DNA of 64,000 nucleotides. It comes from Vicugna pacos. Taxonomy: Eukaryota; Chordata; Mammalia; Artiodactyla; Camelidae. Positions 36,787-46,830 of this stretch are shown here, one piece after another. Position 1 is the first letter of the stretch. Each line of letters begins with the position of its first letter. The notes beneath the pieces are model-generated. The model ran no database searches. It saw nothing but the letters and a program-made list of their open reading frames with translations, and was not told the DNA's origin. The translations under genes were made by a program, and so were the position numbers. The stretch spans positions 22,382,428-22,446,427 of the forward strand of contig NW_027328742.1 in the NCBI RefSeq assembly GCF_048564905.1, given 5' to 3'.

Positions 36787-37769
36787 TCTTTTTCAAGATT
36801 GTTTAGTCTGACCTGGGTCCCTTGCATTTCAATATGATATTTGGGATCAGTTTTTCAATTTTTGCAACGAAGTCAGCTGGAATTTTGATAGGGATTTCAT
36901 TAAATTTGTAGATCACTTAGGGGAGTCTTAACATTTTTAACAATATTGTCTAACATTCCATGAACGTGGGATGCCTTCCATATATGTATATCTTTTAATT
37001 TTTTTTTGGTGATACTTCAAAATATTCAGTGTACAAATCTTGTAAAATTTTGTTAAATGTATCTCTCATTTTATTTTTAATGCTGTTGTAAATGGAAAGG
37101 CTGAGATTCCTAAGAGTGGGAATATATATCAATTTATTTATTTCTAGGATTCCTACACAGCAAATACCCTAGGTTTATATTTGCTACATTAATCTATCCA
37201 CAATTCTTCCCACCCCTGTGTCATAAGAAACCAAGACCCAGGTTAAGCCACCTGAACACCTATGTGGAAGTGAGAAATGAGACCTTTCGGTGGGGTTTTT
37301 GTAGATGATACTGAGAGCTTATTCAGTAAGGCTTCATCTTAATTCCTTTTAAACAATCCTTTCAGTATATATAGTCAGATATATTAAGAAAATGCCCTTT
37401 TGATGTGTGGAGGAGCTTAAACTATCATTTTTAAATAATTTCCAGTGAGAGTGTTGTACTTGAAACGTAATTTGCATCAATCTTTGAAGATTTATGTTTC
37501 AGGAGTTTTGACTAAATAATACCTGTCTTTATTCAATAACTACAACTAAATGCTCAAGCAACAAGTAAGAGTTTGAGCAACTGCTCCCGCCCCGTAGTGC
37601 TGGGTGGCTGCAGCTGTAACTGGAGTCAGCGCTTACCTCTCCCAGTACGCTTGTGCTGATCTGCTCAAAACGGTTCGTCCAACAGTTTGTCGGTAGTCTT
37701 TTCGACAAAGCCATTAAGCATTGATTTAAGGTTGCTGGAATGGAATCTATTCTTATTAATATTAAGTAA

Positions 37770-37900
37770 GCACATATTGAGTGCTTACTGTATGTTGGGA
37801 ATTGTCCCTCAGCCTCACATGAATAATATTTCTATTAAAACCTCTCATATTTCCTTGTAATTCGCACTTTACAGATAAGGAGACTGAGGATTAAGTCTTC
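37770..37900 (+). repeat. MIR fragment
   Basis: GAGTGCTTACTGTATGTTGG and TTTACAGATAAGGAGACTGA. Confidence 0.7.
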
Positions 37901-38339
37901 TTTCTTTTGGGGGGAGCTCGTTATCAATGATGGGAAGTTGTAAGGAAAAAGATTTTGATTCATCCAGAGAAAATATTTTTCTGAGAGTCAGCATTGAAGT
38001 AGGTGACCACTGAAGAGGGTGATCATTGTTTGAGTGAGACGAGCCCCGGGTTGTACGAAGTCAGCATCCCTGTCCTGGACACTGCACGTGTAGAGCTGCG
38101 TGGTGGGTGAGGCGGCGCTGCTGCTCAGGAACGAGGATGCCAGGCCGTTGAGCTGTGCTCAGGCCCAGTGGGGCTTTCTCCTAAGAGCAGTGGACCGTCA
38201 TTGACAGATTTTTAGTAGGGGAGTGTGGTGCTCTCGTAGATCCCTTTTGTCTTATAGAATGCTTAGAAACATTTAGAAGGCTCGGCAGGAGGTGATGTGA
38301 TGAGTCAGAGTAGGGTGGCTGCGAGATGTAGCAGTGTTC

Positions 38340-38550
38340 AATTTTCAAGTGATTTTCAGTCCCAGGTTTGTGGCTGAGTAGCCGTGTCACTTTGGATGAC
38401 ACACACAAGGAAGTGAAACAATTTATCTAATCAATTGAAACAGTGATGTACCGACCTCCCAGGACTGCTGTGTAGATCCAGTGAGATAATGTGTGCACAG
38501 TGTGCAGCATGGTCCCCAGCACAGAGTCAGTGCTGAGGGAGTGCCAGTGA
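38340..38550 (-). repeat. MIR fragment
   Basis: GAGTAGCCGTGTCACTTTGG, ACTGCTGTGTAGATCCAGTG and AGATAATGTGTGCACAGTGT then CCCCAGCACAGAGTC. Confidence 0.7.
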
Positions 38551-41324
38551 GTACCTGGTAGGACAGGTGTGGGTGGTGGAACTCATTGACTGAGGAAATT
38601 GGTCCCTGAAGGAGAGGTCCTGTCACATCTGTGAGTGATGGGCCTGAGCTGGGAGAGGCAGGGAGACCTTGTCCCCCGACCAGGTGCCCTGGGAAGGACG
38701 GCTATGGGAGGAGCACCGTGAAGTCAGCTCTTTGCAGGTGGAGTTGGAGGAGCCCTAGAGATATCTAAGTGCATTGTCACAATCACAGAAGAGGTCTGGG
38801 CCCGGGCTGTGCATTTTCCTATAATCTCAATCCCTGAGGATGCCGAGGTATTGATCACTGAACGTGAAGACATACTTTACAGGACACGTGAATAGTAGTA
38901 TCATCTCTGTCATCAAAGCTCACATCTCTTTATTCATCTCTCACTTTGCTAATTGGGTACTTACAGAGCTCACTTCACTGTCCTCCCGTGGGCTCAGGCT
39001 CCACAGAAAAGAGCTGGTGAGTCTCCCTCTTTTCCAGAAGAAGACACATTTAGCTGGTAGACTTCTATACCTCACCAGACTTCGAATTTTTGTTTGTTGA
39101 TTTAATTCTATTTTCTGTTGGCCATCTCCTGACAGGAGAGACGTTTTACCTAATGGTCAGGTTTCAATTAGCTCTTACTGAGAATTGCTGATCTGATTCA
39201 TAGTGTATTTATTCTATTAACTTTGTAGAGTACTTTTCATTTTCTGTCTTTGCCCTTTAATTTTGTTTGCCCCTTCAATTTTCTATCCTATTTGGGGCCT
39301 TATTTTTTTTTAATTAAAAAATGTCTATAAGCAGTTAAGAAAACCAAAGTAAAGAAAAAATGCACATGATAGCTAAATTTAGAAAATATCTAGTGTGTTT
39401 TCTGTCTCAGCAATGGAGGGTTCTGTAAACTCGTGAAAACCTTCATTACATAAGTTCCTTAAAATGCTGATTAAGAAAAAAACCTTCCTTCCTCATCTTT
39501 CAAGCTGCACAGCTATTTGTCAAGAAAGTGAGGGGAAATTCTCAGAAGCTAAGACAAACCAGAAAGCAGGGATTCTGGGAGGTACGTGAGCCTTAGAAGC
39601 CCTGGGGTGCCGGTTGGCTCCTGAACTGTGTTTCAGTTGCCCTGGCAGGAGGGCAGGAGGTGAGCCTGAGGCCTCTCACACTGGGAGTTGGATGGCTGTT
39701 CTTATGTAAGGCCAAGCACATCCTGAGAATCCTGCTTTATAAAAGGGTGAATTAGAAAGAAAAGAATAAAAGCATTCCTCAAGGCAAGGAAGTAAGGAAA
39801 GTAAATTTTTTGGAAGTGGGGAAAAATAACATATCCAAAGTAAGGATTTAGTTTAAAGCTTTTCTGGCTTGAGAGAGAAAACAAACTCCTGGCAGAAAAA
39901 TCACAGCTCCTCCCGGAAAGAGAAGGTGAGTTTTGAATGAATCAGTGGACAGCCATTCTGTAAAAGGCCTCCAGAGTCTTCTGGGTCAAGATACTGGACC
40001 CAAACACCTCCCTTCCATGGTCTCATTTAAATAATCAGAAAGGTTTTAAAGGAAAGATGCCATAATCATAGTTCTATTTATTGACATTATTATATGCTAG
40101 GAATTCAGAGGTAATTATGCAGTTGTCTCCTCTTTTATGGACCTTACTTTCTCTTTGACATAGTTGGGGAACTTGGTGGAGGGTGGTGTTAGTCTGTTGC
40201 AATTAGCCAGGAGAGGAGTTTAAGAAAGCAGTGAAGGGTGGGTGAGATTTTTAGCTGAGGACAGTCCTGTTCAGTTGGCTTGTAATTGCAGGCTCATTGA
40301 GTTGTCACTGGAGGTAATTAATCTTATGGAAGTTTGACTTAACTCAGGCCTCTTCAGAATGGACAAGTGAACCTGGAGAAAGACAGTCAAATCTGTGCAG
40401 ACATTGAAGTTCCCTTGAACGTGCGGTATCCCTGAGCCAAAGATAGGACAAAAAGGCAGCACTTCTTGAGGACAGAGGAGTGGTTTTTAAGGTTCTCCAA
40501 GAATGAATCCCAAGGTACTGGGATGGCCAGTTGTCAAACTGTGACTTTGCTCTTTGGACGGTGTATCCACCAAGGATATTGGCCGTTTATAAGTTTCCAT
40601 TTCTCTTTAATACATGTCAGGTTATGAGGACATGGGCATAAACATTTCACACGTTGTCAAGGTGACATTGGGTACCTGCCTATAAGCACGGGCACACTTG
40701 CAGCTTCGTCATATATCTTGCCGCCCATCCTGCTCCCCGGGCTCCGTGATCACGGCAGAATGGTTCCTTATTGAGCTGTCCATCTCCTCTGTGACATCGT
40801 AACCAAACAAAAGACTGGAGCGTATTAGCTTGGCTTTGTTTTTTTCTATCCTTCCCTTTGAATGATGATGACTGATAGTGGACCCAGTTACGTTTGCAGA
40901 TGATTTACAAGTAGGGCTGTCAGTACAAACCTTGTAATCCCCGCTATGTGATCTAGAGAAGAAAGTTACACTCTTTCCAAATTGTTTTAATGCACTTATG
41001 TGGGAAAATGATATACGTTTGAATATGTATTTCCTCTCTGAGTCATCATGGCTAGACATGAATATTTGTAGACATGTAATGAGTACTCTGTATTTGAACT
41101 GTATGGTCCCCTAAATTCTCCCCTGCTTTTTAAAGTCATCACTGGATTGCTACCTCCAGAGTGCCCCAAAGCATCCGCCACTGCCTGTTCTTCAGACACT
41201 GTGAGTTTCCAAGTTGGAGAAGGCTGCTGGCTGGTGAGGCATTCTCTGGCACATCTCTGGCTGGCTGATGTGAGCTTAGCACCCAAGACTTGGCAGACAG
41301 TAACTAACCACGGTCACGACCATT

Positions 41325-41500
41325 TCTGGAACACTCATGGAGGATTTTACACCTATGCTAGTGGCATACGTTATTTCATTTAGTTTTCCCAACAGTCATA
41401 ATCAGATTTTATCATATATATTAAAATGGAAACCGTCAAAGCGAGTGACGTGCAGACTTTGGACTGGAACACAGGACTTTCTGATCCCTGCCTCTGTTCC
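41325..41500 (+). repeat. MIR fragment
   Basis: TTTCATTTAGTTTTCCCAAC and GACTGGAACACAGGACTTTC. It supplies the first part of the 154-residue chance open frame at 41337-41801. Confidence 0.55.
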
Positions 41501-42029
41501 CTTCCCAGCCTATCCTACCAAATGGTCAGGAGACTCTTCCTCCATCTTGAGTTTCCCGCTGATGTTACCAGTCTCTTTGTTTCTAAGAGAGGAAAACAAG
41601 TCTAAACTTAATTTCCAGTTGGAAATGGAATGGAGAGTTAACGTTGGAAGCCGGGAGAATCTGTCCTGTGATGAAGTGGTCTCCGAGCCACTTCCACTGG
41701 GACGTCACATCACTGTCTGTGCCCCTTGCTCAGCTTGTGCACAGGTGACAGGGCAGATGTGCCGAGCAGTCCTCCCTGACAGGGCAGTGGTTTGGAAATG
41801 AGTTTGGGGATTTGGTTTCATTTCATAAGTTCCTGAGGGCCTTGACCTGGCACTTCGAGTGGGAGCATTCCCTGTCCCACAGACTCGTGCTCTGGGCCCG
41901 TGCTGACCTGATGTGGCCTCAGCCTGAGGCTCAGGGCCCGTGGTGATGAGGAGCATTTTAGTCCAGGGTCTGCCGGAGACTTTGAGACTTCTGAGCTGTG
42001 GGAATTTGTCCAGGATGATAATAATTCCT

Positions 42030-42150
42030 CCCCAAGTTTCAGATTTCCTTGCCTGTGAGCTGGGGTAGTAATAGTTTCTGAGATGATCGTAATGATTCAG
42101 TAACGGGAGCAGCGTGTGCTGGCAGGTATCTGGTGCTTAAGGAGCAAAAG
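42030..42150 (-). repeat. MIR fragment
   Basis: GATTTCCTTGCCTGTGAGCT, TGGGGTAGTAATAGTTTC and TGCTGGCAGGTATCTGGTGC. Confidence 0.5.
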
Positions 42151-42574
42151 TCGCAGTCACTCTGTCAGCCTCTCTCTGTGTGCTCTGTGCTTTGAGAAGT
42201 TGCGTGTTTGGTGAAAATCCTGCCCAGACTCTAGGCTCTAGATGAACTGTTGTTCCTTTACTTTCCCTTCCTTTTCCTCTTTCCCTTCTCTGTGTCCCAT
42301 GTTTAGGTAGCAGATTCCTCTATTTCAGGGAATACGGGCCTTTCTAGTTAAAGCACAGGTGGAACGCGGAGAGGTGGGGCCCAGTGGGGGTCTGGAGCGT
42401 CTGCACAGCGCTGCTTCCCTGCGTTTCTGCATCCGGTCCCGTCAGTGCACGAAGTCAGCCTTCCTCTTCCTTCCTGTGTCATCGGGTCTCTGTTTTAAGG
42501 GAAAATATATTTACGGGCTTTTTTCACTTACGTGTTTCATTCAGATGCTTGTTGCTTTTCTCCCTGTGCTTCAG

Positions 42575-42786
42575 CATTCCGAGGAGAGAATTCAGCAGTG
42601 CTGCCTCCTCTCCGAGCTCTATGAGTTGATCGGCTTCCACTGCAAGTCCGCCTCCTTCAAGCGGGCGGCCCCCGTGCAGCCCCGCCCCCGGCATCCCGGA
42701 GCCTGGCGGGAAGGCCTGCTACCGCCTCTTCCTGCAGACGCTTCCTGGCTACAGTCTGTCGCTGGACCTGCAGGACTTCAGTAAAG
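42575..42786 (+). pseudogene. TRAPPC9 (pseudogene): TRAPPC9 pseudo-exon E (best preserved, frameshifted)
   Basis: After a strong acceptor (cttttctccctgtgcttcag) the frame reads HSEERIQQ and then [18 protein letters not shown]. The human parent has LSEEEKIQR and [19 protein letters not shown] one-base loss in the C-rich stretch around 42675-42690 moves the remaining match to another frame: [12 protein letters not shown], then [12 protein letters not shown] and QDFS, against [23 protein letters not shown] and KDFS. A codon for one Glu is also missing. The length is 212 bases against 216 in the parent (3 + 1 lost). The donor is AAAG|gtgttg. The apparent 141-residue open frame at 42359-42784 is intron plus this exon read through the shift, not a real protein. 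Confidence 0.95.
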
Positions 42787-42874
42787 GTGTTGGAACTAAA
42801 ACATTGCTTCAGTACAATTAACCATGCCTGGATTGGGCCCTGCTGTCCTGTCTCATCAGGGTGAATTTTTACTC

Positions 42875-43072
42875 ATTTAGAACAAGGCTCAGCAGACTTT
42901 TTCTGTCAAGAGCTTGCGGGTAAATATTTCAGGGTCTGCAAACCTCCTGATCTTTGGTGCTGCTGCTCAGCTCTGCTGTTCAGATGCCAGAACAGCCGGA
43001 CAGTCCACACACCCACAGAGCTTTATTAACAGCGGTGGCTGGGGCTGAATTAGGTGTATGAACTGCAGTTTG
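42875..43072 (+). mobile_element. hAT-Charlie-type MER DNA transposon fragment
   Basis: CTCAGCAGACTTTTTCTGTC, GGGTAAATATTTCAGGGTCT and the AGCTTTATTAACAG near-end stretch followed by GAACTGCAGTTTGTCCCCAC follow the layout of the common non-autonomous hAT elements whose ends read GGTCAGCAAACTTTTTCTGT. It begins about 90 bp after pseudo-exon E. I am unsure of the exact MER family. Confidence 0.65.
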
Positions 43073-43074
43073 TC

Positions 43075-44075
43075 CCCACAGCCTCCTCAATATTGACACC
43101 TGCACCAGAGTGTACATTTGTGACAATGGGAGAACCTACACTGACACGTCATCATCATCCAGAGCCCATAATTGATACTAGGATTTACACTTGGTGGTGT
43201 GCACTCTGTGGGTTTGGACAGATGTACAATGACATGTATCCACCATCACAGCATCATACAGAGTCGTCTGTCTTAATGAACTTAAAATGCTCCGTGCTGC
43301 AACTCATTCATTGCTCTTTCCCCTCTAGCCTCTGACAGCCACTGATCATTTAGTCTCTGTGGTTTTCCCTTTCCCAGAACACCATACAGTTGGAATCAGA
43401 CAGTTGCAGAATCTTCCCAGATTGGCTTCTTTCACTTAGTAATATGCATTTAAGGTTCCTCCATGTCTTTCCATGCCTTGATAACTCATTTCATTTTAGC
43501 ACCAAATAATAGTCCATTTTCTGGCTGGACCACAGTTTATTTATCCATTCACCTACTGAAGAAGAGCTTAGTTGCTTCTGAATCCTGTTGAGTATGAATA
43601 AAGCTGCTATTAACATCTGTATGCAGATTTGTGTGTGAACATAAGTTTCCATTTCGTCGAGTAAACACCAAGGAGCACAGTTGCCGGATCATATGTTAGA
43701 AGTACGTCTAGTTTTGCAACAAAATGCCAGACCGCCTTCCTAAGTATCTGGGCCATTTTACATTCCCACCAACAATGCATTAGAATTCCTGATGCTCCAC
43801 ATCCTCACCAGCATTCGGTGCTTTCAGTGTTCTGCATTTTGGCAGTTCTGACAGGTGTGCAGTGGTATCTTGCTGTTTCACTCTGCATCCCCTTGATGAC
43901 AGATGCTGTGGAGCATCTTTCCTTAGGCTTCTTTGGCATCTAGATTTCTTCTTTGATGAGATGTGTGTTCAGGCAATTTGCTCATTTTTTAATCAGGTTA
44001 TTCATCCTTCTTGTTGAGTTTAAAGAAATTTTGGTATATTCTGGATATCAGCCCTTTATCAGTGTGTCCCTGCCC
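43075..44075 (-). mobile_element. Old L1M, antisense
   Basis: Antisense landmarks in order are CAATATTGACACCTGCACCA (start of the 3' part), CATACAGTTGGAATCAGACA, CTTTCACTTAGTAATATGCA, AAATAATAGTCCATTTTCTG, CATTTTACATTCCCACCAAC and GGTATATTCTGGATATCAGC. It is strongly diverged. Confidence 0.8.
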
Positions 44076-45549
44076 TTCACCTGCAGCACCGGATTTGTCC
44101 TTTGGGTCTCAGTGGAGTGTCAGCTCTTCAAAGAGGTTCCCTGTCTTCCCTCAGCCTAAATACTGTCCTTGTATTTTTCACTTTCATTGACTCATTTTGT
44201 TCTTTTTAAGTAGCATTTCCCATAATTTGTAAGTACATTAAAAAAAAGGGCAATGATTGAACACCGCCTCCCCCACCAGACTGTGTGCCCTGTGAGAGCA
44301 GAGGCCCTGTCCCCACTTACCGTTTCCCATGACAGCACATGGCACATGTCCATGTAAAAGTGTGTAACGTGGGGCCAAACCTGATGAGCAGCTATGATGA
44401 CACGTTTTGGCTACCATTTATTGAGTAGAATTTGTTTCTGATCTTACTAAATCACATGAATGAAACTTGTTTGTTTTGAAAAATAAAACAACAAAGCACA
44501 CCTCAATGTGATTGGTACTTTCTACTTAGCCTTCTGACCCAGGAGGGGATGTTCACCATCATTTTGTGGAGGAGGTTGGGGAGGTAAAGTAAGAGAGAGA
44601 GATCAAATAAAGTAAAAATAATAACTATCGGTTGGCTTTATTTTCACTGACATAAAAGTTACTTTAAACACTATCTCAGCTGTTGTTCTGTTGTTTTAAA
44701 CATTTCTCAAAGAATTAAATGGAAGCCCACTAAACCCTGAAAGGGAAATTGTGTGCTCAGGTCCTGAAAATTGTTTATGTCTGTTCTTGAAATGCAAATT
44801 TTCCCTGCTGGTTACAGAAAGTCGAGGCGGGAACACAGCAGTGTGCTGTGTGTGTCTTCTGGCTTAACGGGCTGCTCAGTGTCATTTTCATTTTCTTGTG
44901 TTGCAGTTTATGACGGTTTTCCGTGAGATATATTGCTCAGCCTTTTCCTGAATGAAGGATTGAATTTTCCACAGGAAATCTTATGAAAGAGAGTGACAAA
45001 GCACATGGATTTCCCAAAAAGGAATAGTTGATGAAATAAACTCTCACTATGGTGACCTTTTTTAATACAAGCCAGTTGAAAATTTTATCAGTAGGTCATA
45101 TGCCACAAATCTGTCTAAAGAATAAAAAGATTCAAAATTTATAGTAGAAATAGTTTGAATCAAGTAGAAATTATGATTTGAACACTATTTGTTGTTAGAA
45201 CTTATACTCTGTCTTATCATAATTGCCTGTGGTAGGAACTGGATCATTATTTATTTATTAAAAAAAAATCCACTAGGTGCTATTTGCCCCATTCTTGATG
45301 CGGCAGGGCTGAGGTTAGTTAAGTTGGGCCATTTTGGAAACTTAGCTAGATTTTCCGGACATTGATTTCAGCCTCTTTATCTTTTCTACAATCTCTTCTT
45401 TTGTGTCAGCCTTTGGTCTTTTGACAACGTGGAAATACTGCACGGATCTGCCTTTCCCTTTTTTCCTGTCTTTGTGGGAAAAGATTTCCGTAAGACAGAC
45501 AACTAGGTTATTAAGGATTTTGTGTGGGGTAAGTTTGGTCAGTTTTAAG

Positions 45550-45850
45550 GATTTCAGTTAATACGTATTGATACTTGCTATTCAGCTAACGACAGTAAAA
45601 TTATAAACTAACTTAAGTATACATCAGTAAGTATAGTACAATAAGCCCATCACCCAGATTAAGGAATTCACAAACTTTTCCATATTTCCTTTATTCAGAC
45701 CTTTATTCTTTTATTTGTCCTTTGTTGAAGTATTTGACAGCAAATCCAAAAAGACATGTCATTTTACCCTTTGTACTCAAGTAGGCATGTCTGAAAAATG
45801 AGGGCCTTTCTTTTAATCAGGTTTTTCCATTTGACCGATGTGCTCGTTAA
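45550..45850 (-). mobile_element. Old LINE fragment (L1M-like), antisense
   Basis: AGTACAATAAGCCCATCACC, then TTGAAGTATTTGACAGCAAA and CATGTCATTTTACCC followed by AGGCATGTCTGAAAAATGAG form a recurrent mammalian old-L1 antisense pattern. Confidence 0.55.
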
Positions 45851-46264
45851 ATACCAGCTGTATCAGGCATCTCACTAGGCATTAGGGATCCTTGGGGCAA
45901 TGAGACAGTCCTGGCTCCCAAGGAAGTTAAGGGCTGATGGAAGAAAGCAACACAGGAGCTTGGGTGCCTCACTTAATGTTCCTGCTGGATGAAACCAATT
46001 GGACAAAATATGTGCACAATACAGTAGGATTCATTGAAGGGACTTGTCAGACTTGTAGGGTAGGCCGTGAGAGAGGCGGTCAGCAGGGCTACAAGAGGAG
46101 GAATCATTTGATAAGAATCTGAAATTCTTACTGCCAACCTTTCTACCAAGCCCCCAGGGCCCATCACACACAACCCTGTGCTGTAACTGTTTTTGATTCC
46201 AGTTACCACATCTCCTTCAGGAAGGATTTTAAGGTGGAAAATATTTAAAATCCGTAATTGTTGC

Positions 46265-46830
46265 CAGAAGGGACATAGAACAAGGAACATGTAAACAACA
46301 CAAATGTCCTTCAGCACATGACTGGATAAAGATGAGCTGATACATATATACAATGGAATGCTACTCAGCCATAAAAGATGCCATTTGCAGCAACATGATG
46401 GACCTGAAGACCGTCATTCTAAGTGAAGTGGGGTGGAAAGAGAAGCAAAAATGAAATATGACTTCATTTATGGGGAATCTACAATTAATAGCAATAATAA
46501 TAAGACCATAAATGAACTAAATATTATTTTGATTTCTTGAATATATGTAAGCACATCTGACTGTCCTTTGTGATTGGATTACTATATTCTGTTTATTATT
46601 CTTTTGTAAATGTCCTTATTCCTCTGGTAACTGTAATTTTAAAAATCTAAAGATCTAATCTGTTCTTAGAAAGAGTAATTAGTACATATATGTAAACTAA
46701 AAAAATGCAATACACTCAATACATGTATTTACATGCAATATGTGTATGTGAAGTTGAACTGTAATAATTCTACCTAATAAAACTGAAAAAGGAAAAAAAT
46801 AAAAAATTTATTTAAAAAAATCACCCCCCT
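46265..46830 (+). mobile_element. L1 3' end with poly-A, sense
   Basis: The end of ORF2 and the 3' UTR read directly: CAATGGAATGCTACTCAGCC, ATGATGGACCTGAAGACCGT, then a 3' UTR ending in CCTAATAAAACTGAAAAAGG and an A-rich tail to about 46830. The insertion lies at the point where base composition of the + strand changes. Confidence 0.8.

Larger units (their letters stand above)
35501..37140 (-). mobile_element. Old L1M, antisense, right part
   Basis: It resumes with TTTTGTTTATCCATTCATTG and runs through the usual antisense ORF2 landmarks: CCTTTTGAGGAAACATCGGG, CTGCACCATTGCCCC, AAATGAGATCTCATTTTGAT, the GTTGAATAGACTATACTTTC block and GAATTTTGATAGGGATTTCA. It hosts a MER2-like transposon (35624-35772) and a SINE (36200-36291), so it is older than both. 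Confidence 0.8.
37900..42574. other. Mostly unrecognised; last intron before pseudo-exon E
   Basis: Contains MIR fragments and a minus-strand open frame of 116 residues (40709-41059) that reads protein-like (ISFSHISALKQFG, TFFSRSHSGDYKVCTDS) but has no recognised family, and nothing nearby supports a gene. The 154-residue frame at 41337-41801 starts in a MIR and is taken as chance. Confidence 0.5.
2346..42786 (+). pseudogene. TRAPPC9 (pseudogene): TRAPPC9 partial unprocessed pseudogene (five exon remnants)
   Basis: Five exon remnants occur in the same order and on the same strand as consecutive internal exons of TRAPPC9. That gene encodes a subunit of the TRAPP II vesicle-tethering complex at the Golgi, also known as the NIK/IKK-beta binding protein. 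The parent match is by comparison with my recollection of the human protein. Introns are retained (about 10, 6, 7 and 17 kb), so this is a DNA-level duplicate rather than a retrocopy. Most splice acceptors (AG) and donors (GT) remain, yet three exons carry coding-frame lesions that are clear by eye: a stop in the third, and net frame changes in the fourth and fifth. The first exon also shows a small deletion. No 5' coding exon is visible in 1-2340 and no following exon was recognised after 42786, so the copy is cut off or continues beyond recognition. The alternative, that this is the real TRAPPC9 locus with sequencing errors, is unlikely because lesions occur in most exons together with many substitutions. 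Confidence 0.87.

Noticed and set aside
41337-41801. 154-residue plus-strand open frame, the longest in the window
   Set aside because: It begins in a MIR, has no domain-like pattern and no splice or promoter context.
42359-42784. 141-residue plus-strand open frame as a gene
   Set aside because: Its first two thirds are intron before a clear acceptor at 42574, and its last part reads TRAPPC9 exon E in the wrong frame after a one-base loss.
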